From: Rotaria socialis
Taxonomy: Eukaryota > Rotifera > Eurotatoria > Philodinida > Philodinidae
Reading direction: 5' to 3'
NCBI GenBank assembly: GCA_905331475.1
Contig: CAJNYU010002348.1
Location: forward strand, 228,096-292,095
DNA length: 64,000 bases
This document shows, one piece after another, positions 12,950 through 24,801 of this stretch (its first letter is position 1; each line of letters starts with the position of its first letter). The translations under genes and the position numbers were made by a program. The notes beneath the pieces were generated by a model that was not told the origin of the DNA, did no database searches, and saw only the letters and a program-made list of their open reading frames with translations.

Positions 12950-13206
12950 AAAAGAAATAAGTCGATAGATTGTTTTTTTTATTCTTTTTATCCTTATTAG
13001 AACTTTTTCTTTATTTTTTTCTTTAATTCTTTTTCAAAAAATAAAAATAACAATAAACTAGTATTAGAAAGATGCAAAATAATGAACAAAATGTTTTTTC
13101 TTGATAAAACCATCATAAGACAATATTTAGACAAGTTTTTTTTTACGGAGTGGTGTCGACATCTTTCATTGAAATCGGTTTTTGATACTGTTCTTGTAAT
13201 GATTTA
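12950..13206. other. Convergent 3' spacer
   Basis: 257 bp between the stop of the fibronectin-III-like gene (+) and the stop of the opsin gene (-). T-rich then A-rich, as expected for two 3' untranslated ends. An open frame across 13082-13366 on the plus strand is antisense to the last opsin exon. Confidence 0.4.
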
Positions 13207-16200
13207 CTATCTGAAATGTGAAAACAAAAATATAGAAATCTTCTTTTTGTTTCGTTTCATAATTATTAAATACAAACAATCGGATAGTTCTGCATTCTTT
13301 CGCACACAGAATAATCTTGAGCGAATATTAGCATTAGATATAATATATACAAATGGATTAAAATAAATCGACGATTTAGCAAATACAGCTATATATGGAG
13401 AGAGAAAAAGGTAGAAAATAATCAATAGTAACTAAATGATTTAAAAATAAATCATGTTACCTGGTATTGTACCGCCTAATGGTGAAATTAAATCCGGAGA
13501 AAAAAATGATGATAGAAATGCTACAATCGCATAAGGTGTCCATGCAACCGTAAAAGTAACTAAAGATAAATTTTTAAACATGCATTGTAGTTAATGAGAA
13601 ATTCAAAATCCTATCATAAAATATATATTCATGAAGCTTCTTAGACAGAAAAGCGATAGTTACTTGATAAAATAGAAGAGAAATCTTTCTAAGAAAGACT
13701 TCACACAAGTTAAGTCAAACTTATCAGAACAAGACAAAAACAATAGTTTGAAAAGTTTGAAATTAGCCAGTATCTCATTATAAATCGAACTCATTGTAAA
13801 TGTAAATTTACAATCATGGAATATTAATCATCGGATGTTTTGATTTATGTATTGCACGATGGATAATTTTCAGCTCTATAAAACAAATGTGGTCACGATT
13901 GCAAAGAGAATTTCTTGAATTTTGAAATAAACAATAGTCTAAAGTACACTGTATATTCTTACTGCAGAATTCGTGCAAAAAAAGAAGAGTGTAACGTAAA
14001 TAATGACGAAGTGTCTAGATCTATATATTCAAGATCAGCTTAGTGTTCGTTTGGCTGATAGACAATAATATTCTAATTTTTAGTACATTCACACATAAGG
14101 ACTTTCACATTAAGCGTTAAGTTCAAAACCACACGTTTTTTTGTTCTTTACTAAAGCATCCCCGAGTCTACAAATATTGCGAAGAATATTTTGAGCTTTC
14201 AATTAAACGTAAAATATTCGAAAGGGATTCAGCCTAATCAAGAGTAACATGTTGTTGTTTTTTTCCATTAGCAGACTGTTTACTTTCTTATTGATCTTAA
14301 TACTATGGTAAAATACTAAGATTAATAGGTTTGTAGTAGGAATAGATAATATTCATGAATGTTTATATTATTATTATGTACATACAATATACTCTCATTT
14401 TAAATTCGAGTTGTGATATTTATAAAGGTGACAATACTCTCTATCTTCTATTATATGCATCCCTGTTTTACACAAATTTTGAATAAAAAAAACATCTTAT
14501 ATGCTGTTTGATTCATTATACAACATGTGCTACATAATGTTGTCATATACAATACTGTGATGTGAAAATAATATCTTTGGATTACTAATAAAACATAGTA
14601 ATTCGTATTTGGATGATTCATTAATCTATTCCAAGTCGAGTGCAATTCTATTATGTTATTGAAATAAAGCTTCAGGGAATAGCGAACTCTGACAGATTCA
14701 TCAATATTTGGCAATCGTATGATGTTTACATTTTTAATTAGTTACCTACTACTCAAGACTCTCAAAATAACTCAGTGATATTCTATTTTAATTATCGAGT
14801 TAGAGTCATTTTATCAAGGGGGAAAAAACTCATTCGGGCATTCCCTGATATTTCTAGTCGTTCTCAGCCATTCGCAACCATTCCAAAATATTCCAAACTA
14901 TTCTAAAATTTTCTCAAATAGGGATGGACCATTTTTCTAAATGAGACTTTGAAGTAGTGTCAGTTGACATGAAACTTAAGATGTTTTTTCTTCTTAACAC
15001 TTCGTACTTGTAATCTATTGCTAATTGGTGATATTGAACGTAATTTTAAATTAATGTAAATGGTCCACCCCTACTCTTATGTAGTGTTATTTTTCATAAA
15101 TAACTGTATCTGTCTTTAGTACCTTGTCATTTTCTAATGGTTATAACTCTTCATTGAAGTCGATTTACATAATGTTAAACTTAGTTAACACATATTCACA
15201 AGTAGTGGCCTTAATCATTGAAAATCAATAGATTTTCATTGATTGAAAACTACGCATTATCCGAATTCAAATACATAAAGAATATGAATGAAATGGAAAA
15301 AATTCATTTGAGATGCGGAGTACTTTTACTCTAAATGTACAGCAGGAATTTTATCCCTAGGTCCCGAAAAACATTTTGCTTTTCTTGAGCAAAGTGATTG
15401 TATCTTTTTGATGATCAATTTTCAAAAAAGTTGGGAACTCTCCTTAACTCTGACTAATTTTGTAACAATCCTCTGATCAATCACTTAGTGCATTGAAAGT
15501 CTTGCCCTCATCTAACCTTGGCAGCCTGTGATATTCGTGACTCCGAATTATTCTAAATCATCTCCTTTTGTCCATACTGAATGACTATTTTTCTATAACA
15601 TTCAAGTAACTTTCACGGATAAGAAAAATCATATAAAGCAGACTAGTTACATGAATTGTTTACATTCAATTTGATTTCAATAGTATTCAGTTAACTCGGA
15701 AAAAAAGGCATTTAGTAGTATTATTTAAATAGTCACCTAGCTGAGCGACCAGTCGAATTCTTTTATTACATATTTTCCTTTATGCTTGGAATCAATTTTC
15801 TAAACACTTTGTCTATTTTGCTCTTTGCAATAACTAATATATCTATGTATGCACATTAAATCGAAAAAGTACATTTTTGTCAAAGTACTGACTATAGTGA
15901 GTTTCCCAGAGTGAACCCCACGGATTCCAATGAACTTACATCCATGATTCTGCACGATGTTATAGCAAAAACACCAAAAGACTTTGAATGCATAGCACTT
16001 TCTTGAAAACTGATGCTCATTTTTCAGATTTTCTGTTTTTTAGAGTTCCCAGAAAAAGAAAAAATAATCGCATTTTGCTCAGAAAGGGCGAGAGCGGATA
16101 AGACCATTTGGCGGCCCCTCTCAGATTTTAATTATTTCTATCAGTTATTAATCAGGGATCATTCTCGATCACTCTTTTCAACTTTGTTTACCGAAAGTTG

Positions 16201-19200
16201 ACATTGACGATTTTTTTGCCTGGGGTACCCCACAGGTATCATCGAAAACAATATTTGTTTTTTCACGAGTCAAAGCCAGATGTAGTCGTCACCACTCGTT
16301 TGATCCTATATTTTTCGTTATTTGGGCCCTCATCGAATAGCCACAGGATGAAATTGAGTGCAAAATAATTTCCTCTAACTCATAAGTTGGAGTTCTCTTC
16401 GAATCTAAACTATTTACATCGAAAAAATCTTACGCATGGAAAAAATATAGGGATTCCGGGACAAAATTTGAACCCTGCTCATCATGTTTAACTACCTAGA
16501 TAATGAAGAAAATCTTGCTGCAACGTCAAATTTGAATCATAAGTGTGTTTTTTGAAGCTCTGTCGACTGGAGATAAGACTGAAGATCTTTAAAATATTAC
16601 AAAAGTTGTGCAACAGGGTGAAAAGTTAAGAATAATAATAGTTTCTATAAAATTGCTGTAGGAGACCACCACCACTAAAATATATAAGATCATGAAATCA
16701 ACAGATATATAGTCCATCTTGTACAGCTTAATGAACTGTACACACAGTAAAAAAATTATGGATCTCTGCTCTTTCTTTCAACTCACAATTTCGCTTCACA
16801 AAATGTACGAGTCGTTGCAAGAAGGTAAAATTTCACATAAACTTTTAAATCGAAAGAAAGCTGAGATCCATAATTTTTTTATTGTATATACGGTTGATTA
16901 AGCGTTGCAAGATGGGCTACATATATAATCGTAGTTGTGGTTCCCTACAGCAATTTTATAGAAATGATTAGTATTCTTAACTTTTCATCCTCTTGTACAA
17001 CTTCGGAAGCAACGTAGTTTTGAGACTTCTAATTACGATATTCGTAATCAGTACCTTGAAATCTACAATTACATCTGGCTTTGGCCTTATCCGCCATCCT
17101 CCTTTTGTTAATACATAGGCCGACTGAGAGGGCTGCGCAAATACGGATACAACTTGTATCGGTTTGTATCGGATTTTGTATATCACTGTAACGACCCATA
17201 TACCCCAAAAAAACCTAGAATTCTAGAATTCTAGGCTTTTTTTTTGGGGGGTGGGGGGCGGTATATGGGTCGTTACGTTGATATACAAACCCGATACATG
17301 CCGATACAAACTATTCAAAGTGAATAGATAATCGTTAAAGAGATTAAATGCTCATTTGTATTTAAAATCGCTATACAATTTTTATTCGTACTTGCGCACC
17401 TCTGCCGACTGAACACTAAAACAACACGGAAATTTTAGCAATAACAAATGTGTTCTTCGAAATATACTCATTTTTTGAAGAATAGGTCCTTTTTTCAAAA
17501 ACACTAGACAATCGTGCTTTTTTGAAGGAATATATTTAAAAGAACATATTTATTATTGCTAAAATTTCCATAGCGTTTAGTGTTTAGTCTGTCTATTTAT
17601 TAACAAATTTTTGAATCAAAATTTGTTTATTTCACTTTCTGATAATTCAAAGAAAAGGAAAAAACCTGAAAATGCGTATACCATTTGAAGAAAGCACTAC
17701 ACACTGAAAATAGTGCAATATTTTCACTAGAGAACATCGTGCAGTATCCATGGACAAAAATTCATTGGAATCTATGGGGATCAGCTTGGGAGGCTCAATC
17801 GTGAATTGATTCTATTAAAATATTATTTTATCAACGTAATGATAGATCTCGTTATTAGTAATTGCTTGTAATTATGACTATGGCAAATGTTCATGTGTGC
17901 CAGTAACAACATAACGTGACGAAGATGAATAAAGTCTGATACATATTGGAAAACAATTATGCTATTTTCAACAGGCTTCCTTTAGTCAGAGCACTTCGAC
18001 AATAGTGATAATCATGTTTCTAATGAATTTTTAAGTTTTTGCATAGCTTGAACTACGTCAAGACACTGATTCAAAGCGATTGATTGAAAGTCATTTCGAG
18101 TTATTTCTAGCCATTCCAATCCATTCGTGTCCATTCCTAGTGATTCCTAGTCATTCTAATGACTCGAAATGAGCCTTTTCCTCCTTGAATTTTATGCTTC
18201 ATGAATATTTTGTATGAGAAAATAGCGGCAGCTAATCATCCTGAAAAAATTGCATGCTGTTAGAACTCTGAAACAGAACAACACTTATCTATTGACAGCA
18301 GCACTTTAAATGTGTTTTCATAAAAAAATTAATTCAGTTAATTTTTTCTGCTTAGTGTCCTGTTGCTAATAACAAATTTCCAGATAATTTCTGTAAAGAA
18401 AATCATTCTCAAACAGCCTGTCATTAAGCGGTTCCCTTAACTTCGGAAAGCAATCAGATCGTCCGCATACTCACACACGTAAAAAGTTATATTAACGAGC
18501 CGAAATGATATTACGCAGAGTTAATGAAAAAATTATGTTTAAAACTAGAATTTTTGATGAAAAGAGAAAAATGCTTGTAATACTTAATATATTTAAACAG
18601 CAAATTTAAAAAAAACTTTTTTTTACATCAATTCACATATGTCTTTGATAGAAAGACGCATATACCGAAGAACCGAATCATCAAAAGAAACTGAGTATGA
18701 GGGGAAAAGGATGCACTAGATATATGAATAATGCGTGCCAGTTCATTATCAATATTAAGATGTCCTTTTGCTTTGGAGTTAAAGAAAAAGTATAATTTTC
18801 CGTAATTAAACAACAAGGAAAAGCGAACAATATAAGTTGAACCACTCATTGCTAATACATTATGGTCTCGACAGAAATAGATACTGGAAAATAATAAAAA
18901 GGTGTATTTTTGGAAGTTTTATTTTTAATTAGATAAATACTTCTTTTCGTGTAATTGCGCGGAAGCATACTAGGAAAAATCTAACTTCCGTTTATTAATA
19001 CCATTATATTTGGCCTAATAACTTTCTCGGATGTGTACACATATTATTACATTGATGAAATTGTATTTTCAGAGAAATAATAACTCACTGATGATACAGA
19101 AAACTGTTTTGGCTATACGTCTCTCCACATTTTGTTTCCGACGCCCAGCTTTCGGTGTAGTTGCCATTTTATTCCATGCCATTGTTTTCTGATGTGTCTT

Positions 19201-20909
19201 ACGCACCTTATTTTGATATATACATATTTTATATTTTACTATAGAAACAAACAATAGATTAAACTTACTTTTAGATAAATACATGTGTTGCAATAAACCA
19301 TAACAATCAATGGTATAATATAACCAAAAACAAACATGAGAATATTGTAACTCATGACATTAAATGATCGCTCTTGCCAACATATCGAGCAAGTTGTTAG
19401 TGCACCTTCTAGTTTATAATTATTCCTAAACAGAACAAATTAAATATTCGAATCGCTTATCGATCTAGAACAAGTTTATTTCATAGTAATTTGTGTTTTC
19501 TTAGCTCGCAATCTGAAGTTCGAGACAATCCTTTTCTTGTATGATTGTTGAAATTCGTGTCTAGACATCCATTTTGTAGACAAAGAAATGCTTCAAAACT
19601 TTCAATTAGCAATAGGTTGAAATAGGAAGTCAAATTAAGCAATCTAGATTATTTATTTTGAGAGAAAAAAATACGGTTTCCATTATGTCATTTTAAACAC
19701 TTTCTCTAAAAATATAGTTTATATGCTTAATTAACAAGAAAATTTTTGTTTTTATCAAAGGCCATTTTACTCATTTTGTCTTATCCTAGGGGGAACAAAC
19801 TGATTTCCAGGCATAGAAATCACTAGAAATCATCATATATTAAAGATGTGAATAACGATTCAGCTATTAGAAATTACAAGAAACAAATGTAAATAAATGT
19901 AAATTACAGAAATTCTCGAACATATAGTGAAAGAAAATATTGATTTCTCATAATTTTTCAACATTTCTAAACGTTTCCAATGATTTCTGCTGGTTTGCAA
20001 TGATCATATAAAAATTGATTTCCAGTAATAGAAATCACTGGAAATCAAGAAATCAGTTTGTTCCCCCTTGATCTTATCCATATATAAATTTTAGTTAGTT
20101 TTATTTCTCATGGGAGTTACAAAACATCTTCAAAATGATATAAGCAACAAAGTGAAAGATAATACTTAGGTTTTTATAATATGAAAAACGGATATTGTCC
20201 TTTATAAATTTTAGGACAAGGAAAAAACATTCTATAGTAAATCATTTTATTAAATTTGGGCTATTCTCTTCATTTTCTGGATCTCGATATATAGTTGTAT
20301 GTAATATAGCAATTTCCTACTTACCAACCAAATACAGGTGTTATTGCCCAAAATAAACCAGCAATTACAGACAAAAATACAGATATATAAGCAGTTTGGA
20401 AAGTAACATATTGTGCTTTTCCTGGTTTAACAATTTTCCAATACCTTCGAAATAGTTAACGTATAATCTTATTATCGAATTTATTTCTCAAACCTGTTCA
20501 ATGATAGAGCAGTTAATATATAGAGTCCAACCATGCCAACAAAATAAGTAATAAAACCTTCATAATAGCATAGATATTTACCATATAACCATCTAAATCG
20601 AAAGTTAATGTGATTAAAATAAAAACCAAAATTATATTACCGGCAAGAAAGATTCGATGTGAGAGTTAAAGGAATACCAAGCATAGCATCTAATAAATCA
20701 GTAAAACATAAAGCAATAATAAAGATATCAATCGGTGATCGACGATGTTTATTTTGAAGAAGGAAAACAATAATAATTGCATTAAGACCAACGCCACAAA
20801 TAAACGTAAAACATAAATAAACGCCAATCCATTTTAAAATTTGACAAGATGCTAGTGCAGGTTGCGTCCATTCGTTATGCGATAAATTCAAAAATAGTGG
20901 ACTCAACAT
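13207..20909 (-). CDS. Opsin (retinal-binding G-protein-coupled receptor)
   Basis: Seven exons on the minus strand: 20641-20909, 20494-20592, 20325-20444, 19269-19425, 19089-19206, 13461-13559, 13207-13388; 347 residues, frame kept. Seven hydrophobic helices. The retinal Schiff-base lysine (bovine K296) is in VFAKSS at 13375-13377, followed by the NPxxY motif FNPFVYI. Helix 3 aligns without gaps to bovine rhodopsin from C110 (LCYYEGF), placing a Glu at position 113 (20559-20561). Loop 2 has LEGALTTC, giving Glu181 and the disulfide Cys. The D/ERY motif is NRY (Asn codon at 20496-20498). Helix 6 has TVAWTPYAIVAF. The opsin class is not certain: not a typical rhabdomeric opsin by these residues. 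Intron 5 (13560-19088) is 5.5 kb and intron 3 is 0.9 kb, both with transposon-like insertions; the others are 48-75 bp. Confidence 0.93.
14919..15073. repeat. Short inverted-repeat element (TAGGGNTGGACCATTT ends)
   Basis: TAGGGATGGACCATTT at 14919 is matched, 15 of 16 bases, by the reverse complement of the sequence ending at 15073. The whole is about 155 bp and looks like a MITE. It sits inside the larger element at 14815-18187. I see no clear target duplication. Confidence 0.55.
16602..17004. repeat. Foldback palindrome inside the opsin intron
   Basis: The arm at 16602-16672 is the inverted copy of 16939-17004 (shared blocks GATGAAAAGTTAAGAAT-like and TTCTATAAAATTGCTGTAGG). A second, inner pair, AAAAAATTATGGATCTC near 16752 and its inverse near 16870-16885, is nested within. 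A third, outer pair (CAAAGCCAGATGTA at 16271 and its inverse ending at 17083) suggests that the palindrome was once larger and symmetrical. Confidence 0.6.
17150..17315. repeat. Near-perfect palindrome with GTAACGACCCATATACC arms
   Basis: GTAACGACCCATATACC on the left and its inverse on the right enclose a CTAGAATTCTAG core and an A/T plus G-rich spacer. The similarity continues outward through GTTTGTATATCA and repeated GTATCGG words, for about 55 bp per arm. Looks like a small foldback element. Confidence 0.6.
19786..20070. mobile_element. 285-bp hAT-like MITE in opsin intron 3
   Basis: Left end CTAGGGGGAACAAACTGATT, right end inverted CAAGGGGGAACAAACTGATT. Flanks GTCTTATC (19778-19785) and ATCTTATC (20071-20078) match 7 of 8, as an 8-bp target duplication. 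The inside is made largely of GATTTC / GAAATC words (for example GAAATCACTGGAAATCA). No coding capacity. Confidence 0.75.
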
Positions 20910-21160
20910 TGCTAATCTATTTTTATTTTTTCCTAATGAAAATAAAAAGTAAATTCGAATTAGGAGAACTTTCTATGCTTCTTTGTTCGCGTACACTTAC
21001 TAATTTCTTAGAAAAAGAAAAGAAAAACGATTTATCCAGTAAACCTGTATCAGGATTTTTTCTACATGAGTAAGTAGATGTTAGCAAGTTCGAACAATCT
21101 CTTACATGCATCTATGGAAATAAAATGAATTCTGAGATTACGTGAGAGTATATATAGGCC
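20910..21160 (-). promoter_or_regulatory. Putative opsin upstream region
   Basis: A TATA-like run (TATATATA, 21149-21156) lies about 240 bp before the opsin ATG. A palindrome TAAATTCGAATTAG at 20950-20963, resembling but not matching the paired homeodomain P3 sites of known opsin promoters, lies about 40 bp before the ATG. Function is inferred from position only. Confidence 0.3.
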
Positions 21161-21255
21161 TGAAGCTAGTCTATCAGCATTTCAACATTTTGTTATCGTT
21201 TTGAACGAAGCTTTCCCCAAAAGATTTTCCGTCACTTAGCCTGCGAAACTATCGG

Positions 21256-21364
21256 GATATATATACGTCGTGTCGAAATTACAACTTCGACAAGAAAAAT
21301 TGTCCATCAAAGTTGTAACTTTGGCTAACAGTGTAACTTCGACACGACATACATATATATATAG
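21256..21364. repeat. 109-bp palindromic element (GTCGTGTCGAA arms)
   Basis: TATATATACGTCGTGTCGAA near 21258 is matched on the right by the inverse of TTCGACACGACATACATATA. An inner pair TTACAACTT / AAGTTGTAA continues the fold. TA-rich edges suggest insertion into a TA tract; likely a small MITE. Confidence 0.55.
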
Positions 21365-21654
21365 AAAATATAGAAGTAAAAACAATTTCTTTCTCAAGAA
21401 TAGTTGTGCCTATATAGCGTGTTCGCAACTTTCCATCACGTGTTCATTAAATTTATGTTTATTATTTCTTTTTGGCTAGTAAATTATTTATAAGATGTTT
21501 CAATGAACTATTTCCGGCCCATAGAAATGTACTTAACTTAACTTCAAAAAAATATAAATAGCATCATTTTAATATTAATTTAAAATAGGTCCACTCTCTA
21601 GACATAACGCCTATGTAAATCAAATTTATCTTGCGATTTTCACTTAATTCTAAG

Positions 21655-22459
21655 CAGCGCTGGAACCAGTCCGGCCGGATCGGTTCAGAAAGTCAACCGA
21701 GCCGTTAAATACCGGAAAATCATCGGCTGCAATTTTAAAGTAACTATCTTCATTAGCTTTATTTTTGTTAAAAAGATGTTTTATGAATATTTCTATGAAG
21801 TAGATATAATGAAATTGTGCTATCAATATATATATATATATAGAAAGTCTTACGAAAGTGTTGATGATCCAATATTTTGTGTAGTTTAGAAGGAATATTT
21901 GATTGTCATCCTAAACACAAGCAATACATCTCATTTTCTTTCACAGAAAAGAGAAATCAACGAAAGTGCGACGGCAGATCAATTGGATTGGCCGCTGCAC
22001 TCTATTTTATTGACAGTGTTATTTTTTTATCATACACAGTTGTAACAAGATGATTTGATAATAAAATTTGAAACGTCTATATTTTATTTTCTACAGATTT
22101 GTTGATAGCTTTAATCATATTTCATCAAGAATGTAAATTCTCTTAAGTATTTTTTCAAATACTTTTCCTTAGAAGCTTGATCGGAAAATTTAGAGTATTC
22201 AGCTATCAGCATTTATAATGTAAGGAGCTGAGTCATAAGATTTGAATAGGCCTATTTAACCATTAACTAATTGATATCATTGCTGGAACTCTATCAGTTT
22301 TTATCGTATTTTGGCTATCTGAAACAATTTTCAAGGAATTAACTCCATCAGTTGTTGTCCGATTTGTCGGAGTTTCACCGGTTCGAGAGTAATTTATGTC
22401 CGGTCGGTTTACCGGCCGGACAGGGCCCGTTTATGGATTTCTTACCGGTTCCAGCTCTG
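21655..22459. mobile_element. 805-bp inverted-repeat element (CAGNGCTGGAACC ends)
   Basis: Left CAGCGCTGGAACCAGT and inverted right CAGAGCTGGAACCGGT agree at 14 of 16 bases, and both are followed by CCGGCCGG-type words in inverted order. The ends fit the hAT YARNG pattern, but the flanks (ATTCTAAG and GTCTGGTC) do not match, so the class is uncertain. GC-rich arms enclose an AT-rich centre without a recognised gene. Confidence 0.5.
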
Positions 22460-24562
22460 GTCTGGTCTGACGCCGACACTTTTATTCATGTCAGGTTATA
22501 TTAAGCAAATTGTATACAAAAACAAGGCTGAAAGCCTAGCTCACCTCAAAATGTCAATTAACTTGTCACAACGACCTTTTTAGAGTTCGATCTGCGAGAT
22601 AAAGTTTGTCAAGCTGCATCCGATTGATCTCAACAGTGTATTAGTACCCGATTGAGACTAAGTAGTTTGAAGATTTGAGTTAATTTATTCCAAATGATTA
22701 ATTTATTCCAGATGATTAATTTATATCGGTCAATTTTGTCTTGGTTAAAGCATTTTTGTAATATTGTGAGATTAGAAATGAAGCAAGATTTATTTGTCAC
22801 TATATGTACACTTTCTACGTATAAAAATGTTATCAAAATTATTAGAGTCTGTGATGAACTTCAAATTACTACTGAAAAATATTGTTCTTATTGGAAAAAA
22901 ATCTCTGAATTTTCTTTTACTAAAGAAAGCAATTTGTTCTTTTGAGTGAAACAGAATGGAGATATTCAAACTTTTTCTTCTTATACTCTACCTTCTATTA
23001 TTAGACAAATTTTTATTTCACGGTGAATATATTAGAGAATATTATTGATAGCCATATAAAATCAACTTGAATTTGAAAAAAGAAACGAGACTAGTCAAAT
23101 CTAGTATTTCATGAAAGAATAAAAAGTTCATTATCACCTTTTCAATTAGCTAATTCATTATTTTTTTTATGAATAATTAAATCCAAACCAGAGTCATCTA
23201 CAAATTTAATACTGATTATTGTCTCCTATTGGATATGCACGACATTATATCATGAGTAATGTACACATAAAAACAAGAGCACGTAGGCTCATGACGAATA
23301 TTTGACGTCAATGAATTTGTCATGATTTGATCCTGACAAATATGAAAACGTCGTCAATTTCAAAACGAAAAATAAAATGTGTATTCTTCATAATGAGGCT
23401 TATTCATGTATAGATTAGTAGCAATATGATGTGTAAGAAACACGAATTAGATGACTTGAATATGTCAACAATGGCTTTCGTCATGAAATTAACTAGAAAA
23501 ACAATTATGTCGTATCTGAAATTACTTCAATGAAATTATGAAACGAAAATTAAAATCAGAAAATATGACTATATTTGTTCAATAACTTATCTATTTAATT
23601 ATTTTCGAGAATGTACGTATTTAGATGAATCTTTGCATTTAGAGAAATCTTTGCATTTAGAGAAAAATAAATTGATTGAAATATATATAATTGATAAAAT
23701 TTTCTTTAGAACATAATGTTTATTTCTTTTCTTTGTAGGGATAAAGAATCTTTGGCAATCAATGTTCTGACAATCTGTATATGATATGTACACAATCAAT
23801 AGTCAAATACTATATCAATGTTTTAGTTCATTTTGTTTAATGATTTTAACTTTGTATTCAATGGAACAAAGCTTCCAAAGAGAAAATTTCAGCAAAATGT
23901 GATGTTATTTATAGGATTTATCATTGAAGGCTGCAAAGAAAAAGATAGATTTTAAATTTATACTACCAAGTATCAATATACTAGTAGACTTGTGTCTCTC
24001 ATAAGTTTCTATTGCAAACTATATCAGAATGAATTCAACCAATGGCACATTCTTATTACAAACTAACTTAAATATTTATTTAAAATGGTATGATCAAAAA
24101 GTGATTCGTCTATTTTAAGCTATATTATTGCGACTGTAGCATTGATTTTATATTGCGTACGTGCCATCTTACTAAATGGCAGCCATCATGGCTAATAATG
24201 GTACTTCTGAATCAGAAGAATCATTAAAAACATATGCTAGATTGCTTAAAAATCCCATGAAACGCATTCATCTCCACTAAATTTAAATAAGTTGTTGTGT
24301 TGAATGATTAATTTATAGAATTCTCATAGATTTCCCTCCCCCAACAAGGTAAACCATAGTATGAAGTATTTAAATATCAATATGCGCGCAGTAATACACG
24401 TGTGCACACAGACACCTCCGCTAGCAAAATATTACCAACCACGCATTTTTTATTATTAATATCGACTCATGTAATTCATTTTTTTCCTCAAAAGAAAAGG
24501 AGTCGTAGAAAAGACAAAAACGAAAAAAAATGTTCTTCTATTTTGCCGCTATTTATGGTGCA
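22460..24562. other. Intergenic, nothing recognised
   Basis: No frame with family-like content. A perfect CRE palindrome TGACGTCA occurs at 23303-23310, about 1.5 kb before the bZIP gene. A 34-codon ATG frame near 24178 has no support. Confidence 0.35.
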
Positions 24563-24659
24563 TGACGTGAAAATGCTGTCAGAAGCATAAGAAAACACGA
24601 CTATGACATATAAATACGTCAATCGCTTTTTTCCTTTCAAAGCATGTGTTGTGACGCAG
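24563..24659 (+). promoter_or_regulatory. Putative promoter of the Fos-like bZIP gene
   Basis: TGACGTGA (24563-24570), TATAAATA (24609-24616), ACGTCA (24616-24621) and TGACGCAG (24652-24659) cluster within 100 bp. CRE/AP-1-like sites near a TATA box would suit an inducible gene that responds to its own class of factor. This is inference; no serum response element was seen. Confidence 0.35.
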
Positions 24660-24801
24660 CTTTCTTTTTTAAACGGGCGTTTTACAGAACGGAAAAAGGT
24701 TTTTTTTGGTAACAATTTCTATAAAAGACCCAGCCGATGAATACTCGAACAATAACATCGTCGTACGCGATCAGGTTCTGTTATCAATTGATTCACTAGT
24801 T

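Larger units (their letters stand above)
14815..18187. mobile_element. 3.37-kb hAT-like non-autonomous element in opsin intron 5
   Basis: Left end CAAGGGGGAAAAAACTCATT at 14815; right end, read on the other strand from 18187, CAAGGAGGAAAAGGCTCATT. Flanks are CATTTTAT (14807-14814) and AATTTTAT (18188-18195), a 7/8 match, consistent with the 8-bp target duplication of hAT transposons; the ends also fit the hAT consensus YARNG. Just inside each end CATTC-type words repeat about every 10-11 bp. No transposase frame was recognised inside, and other palindromes are nested in it. Confidence 0.7.

Noticed and set aside
13082..13366. Plus-strand frame of 94 codons
   Set aside because: Antisense to the opsin terminal exon that carries the retinal lysine and NPxxY.
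19207..19245. Alternative upstream acceptor for opsin exon 5
   Set aside because: It would insert a VKYKICIYQNK-like stretch in the third cytoplasmic loop; the acceptor at 19206 gives normal opsin spacing. Not excluded without cDNA.
20950..20963. P3/RCSI photoreceptor promoter site
   Set aside because: The palindrome has one base too many for the TAATYNRATTA pattern; only a weak resemblance.
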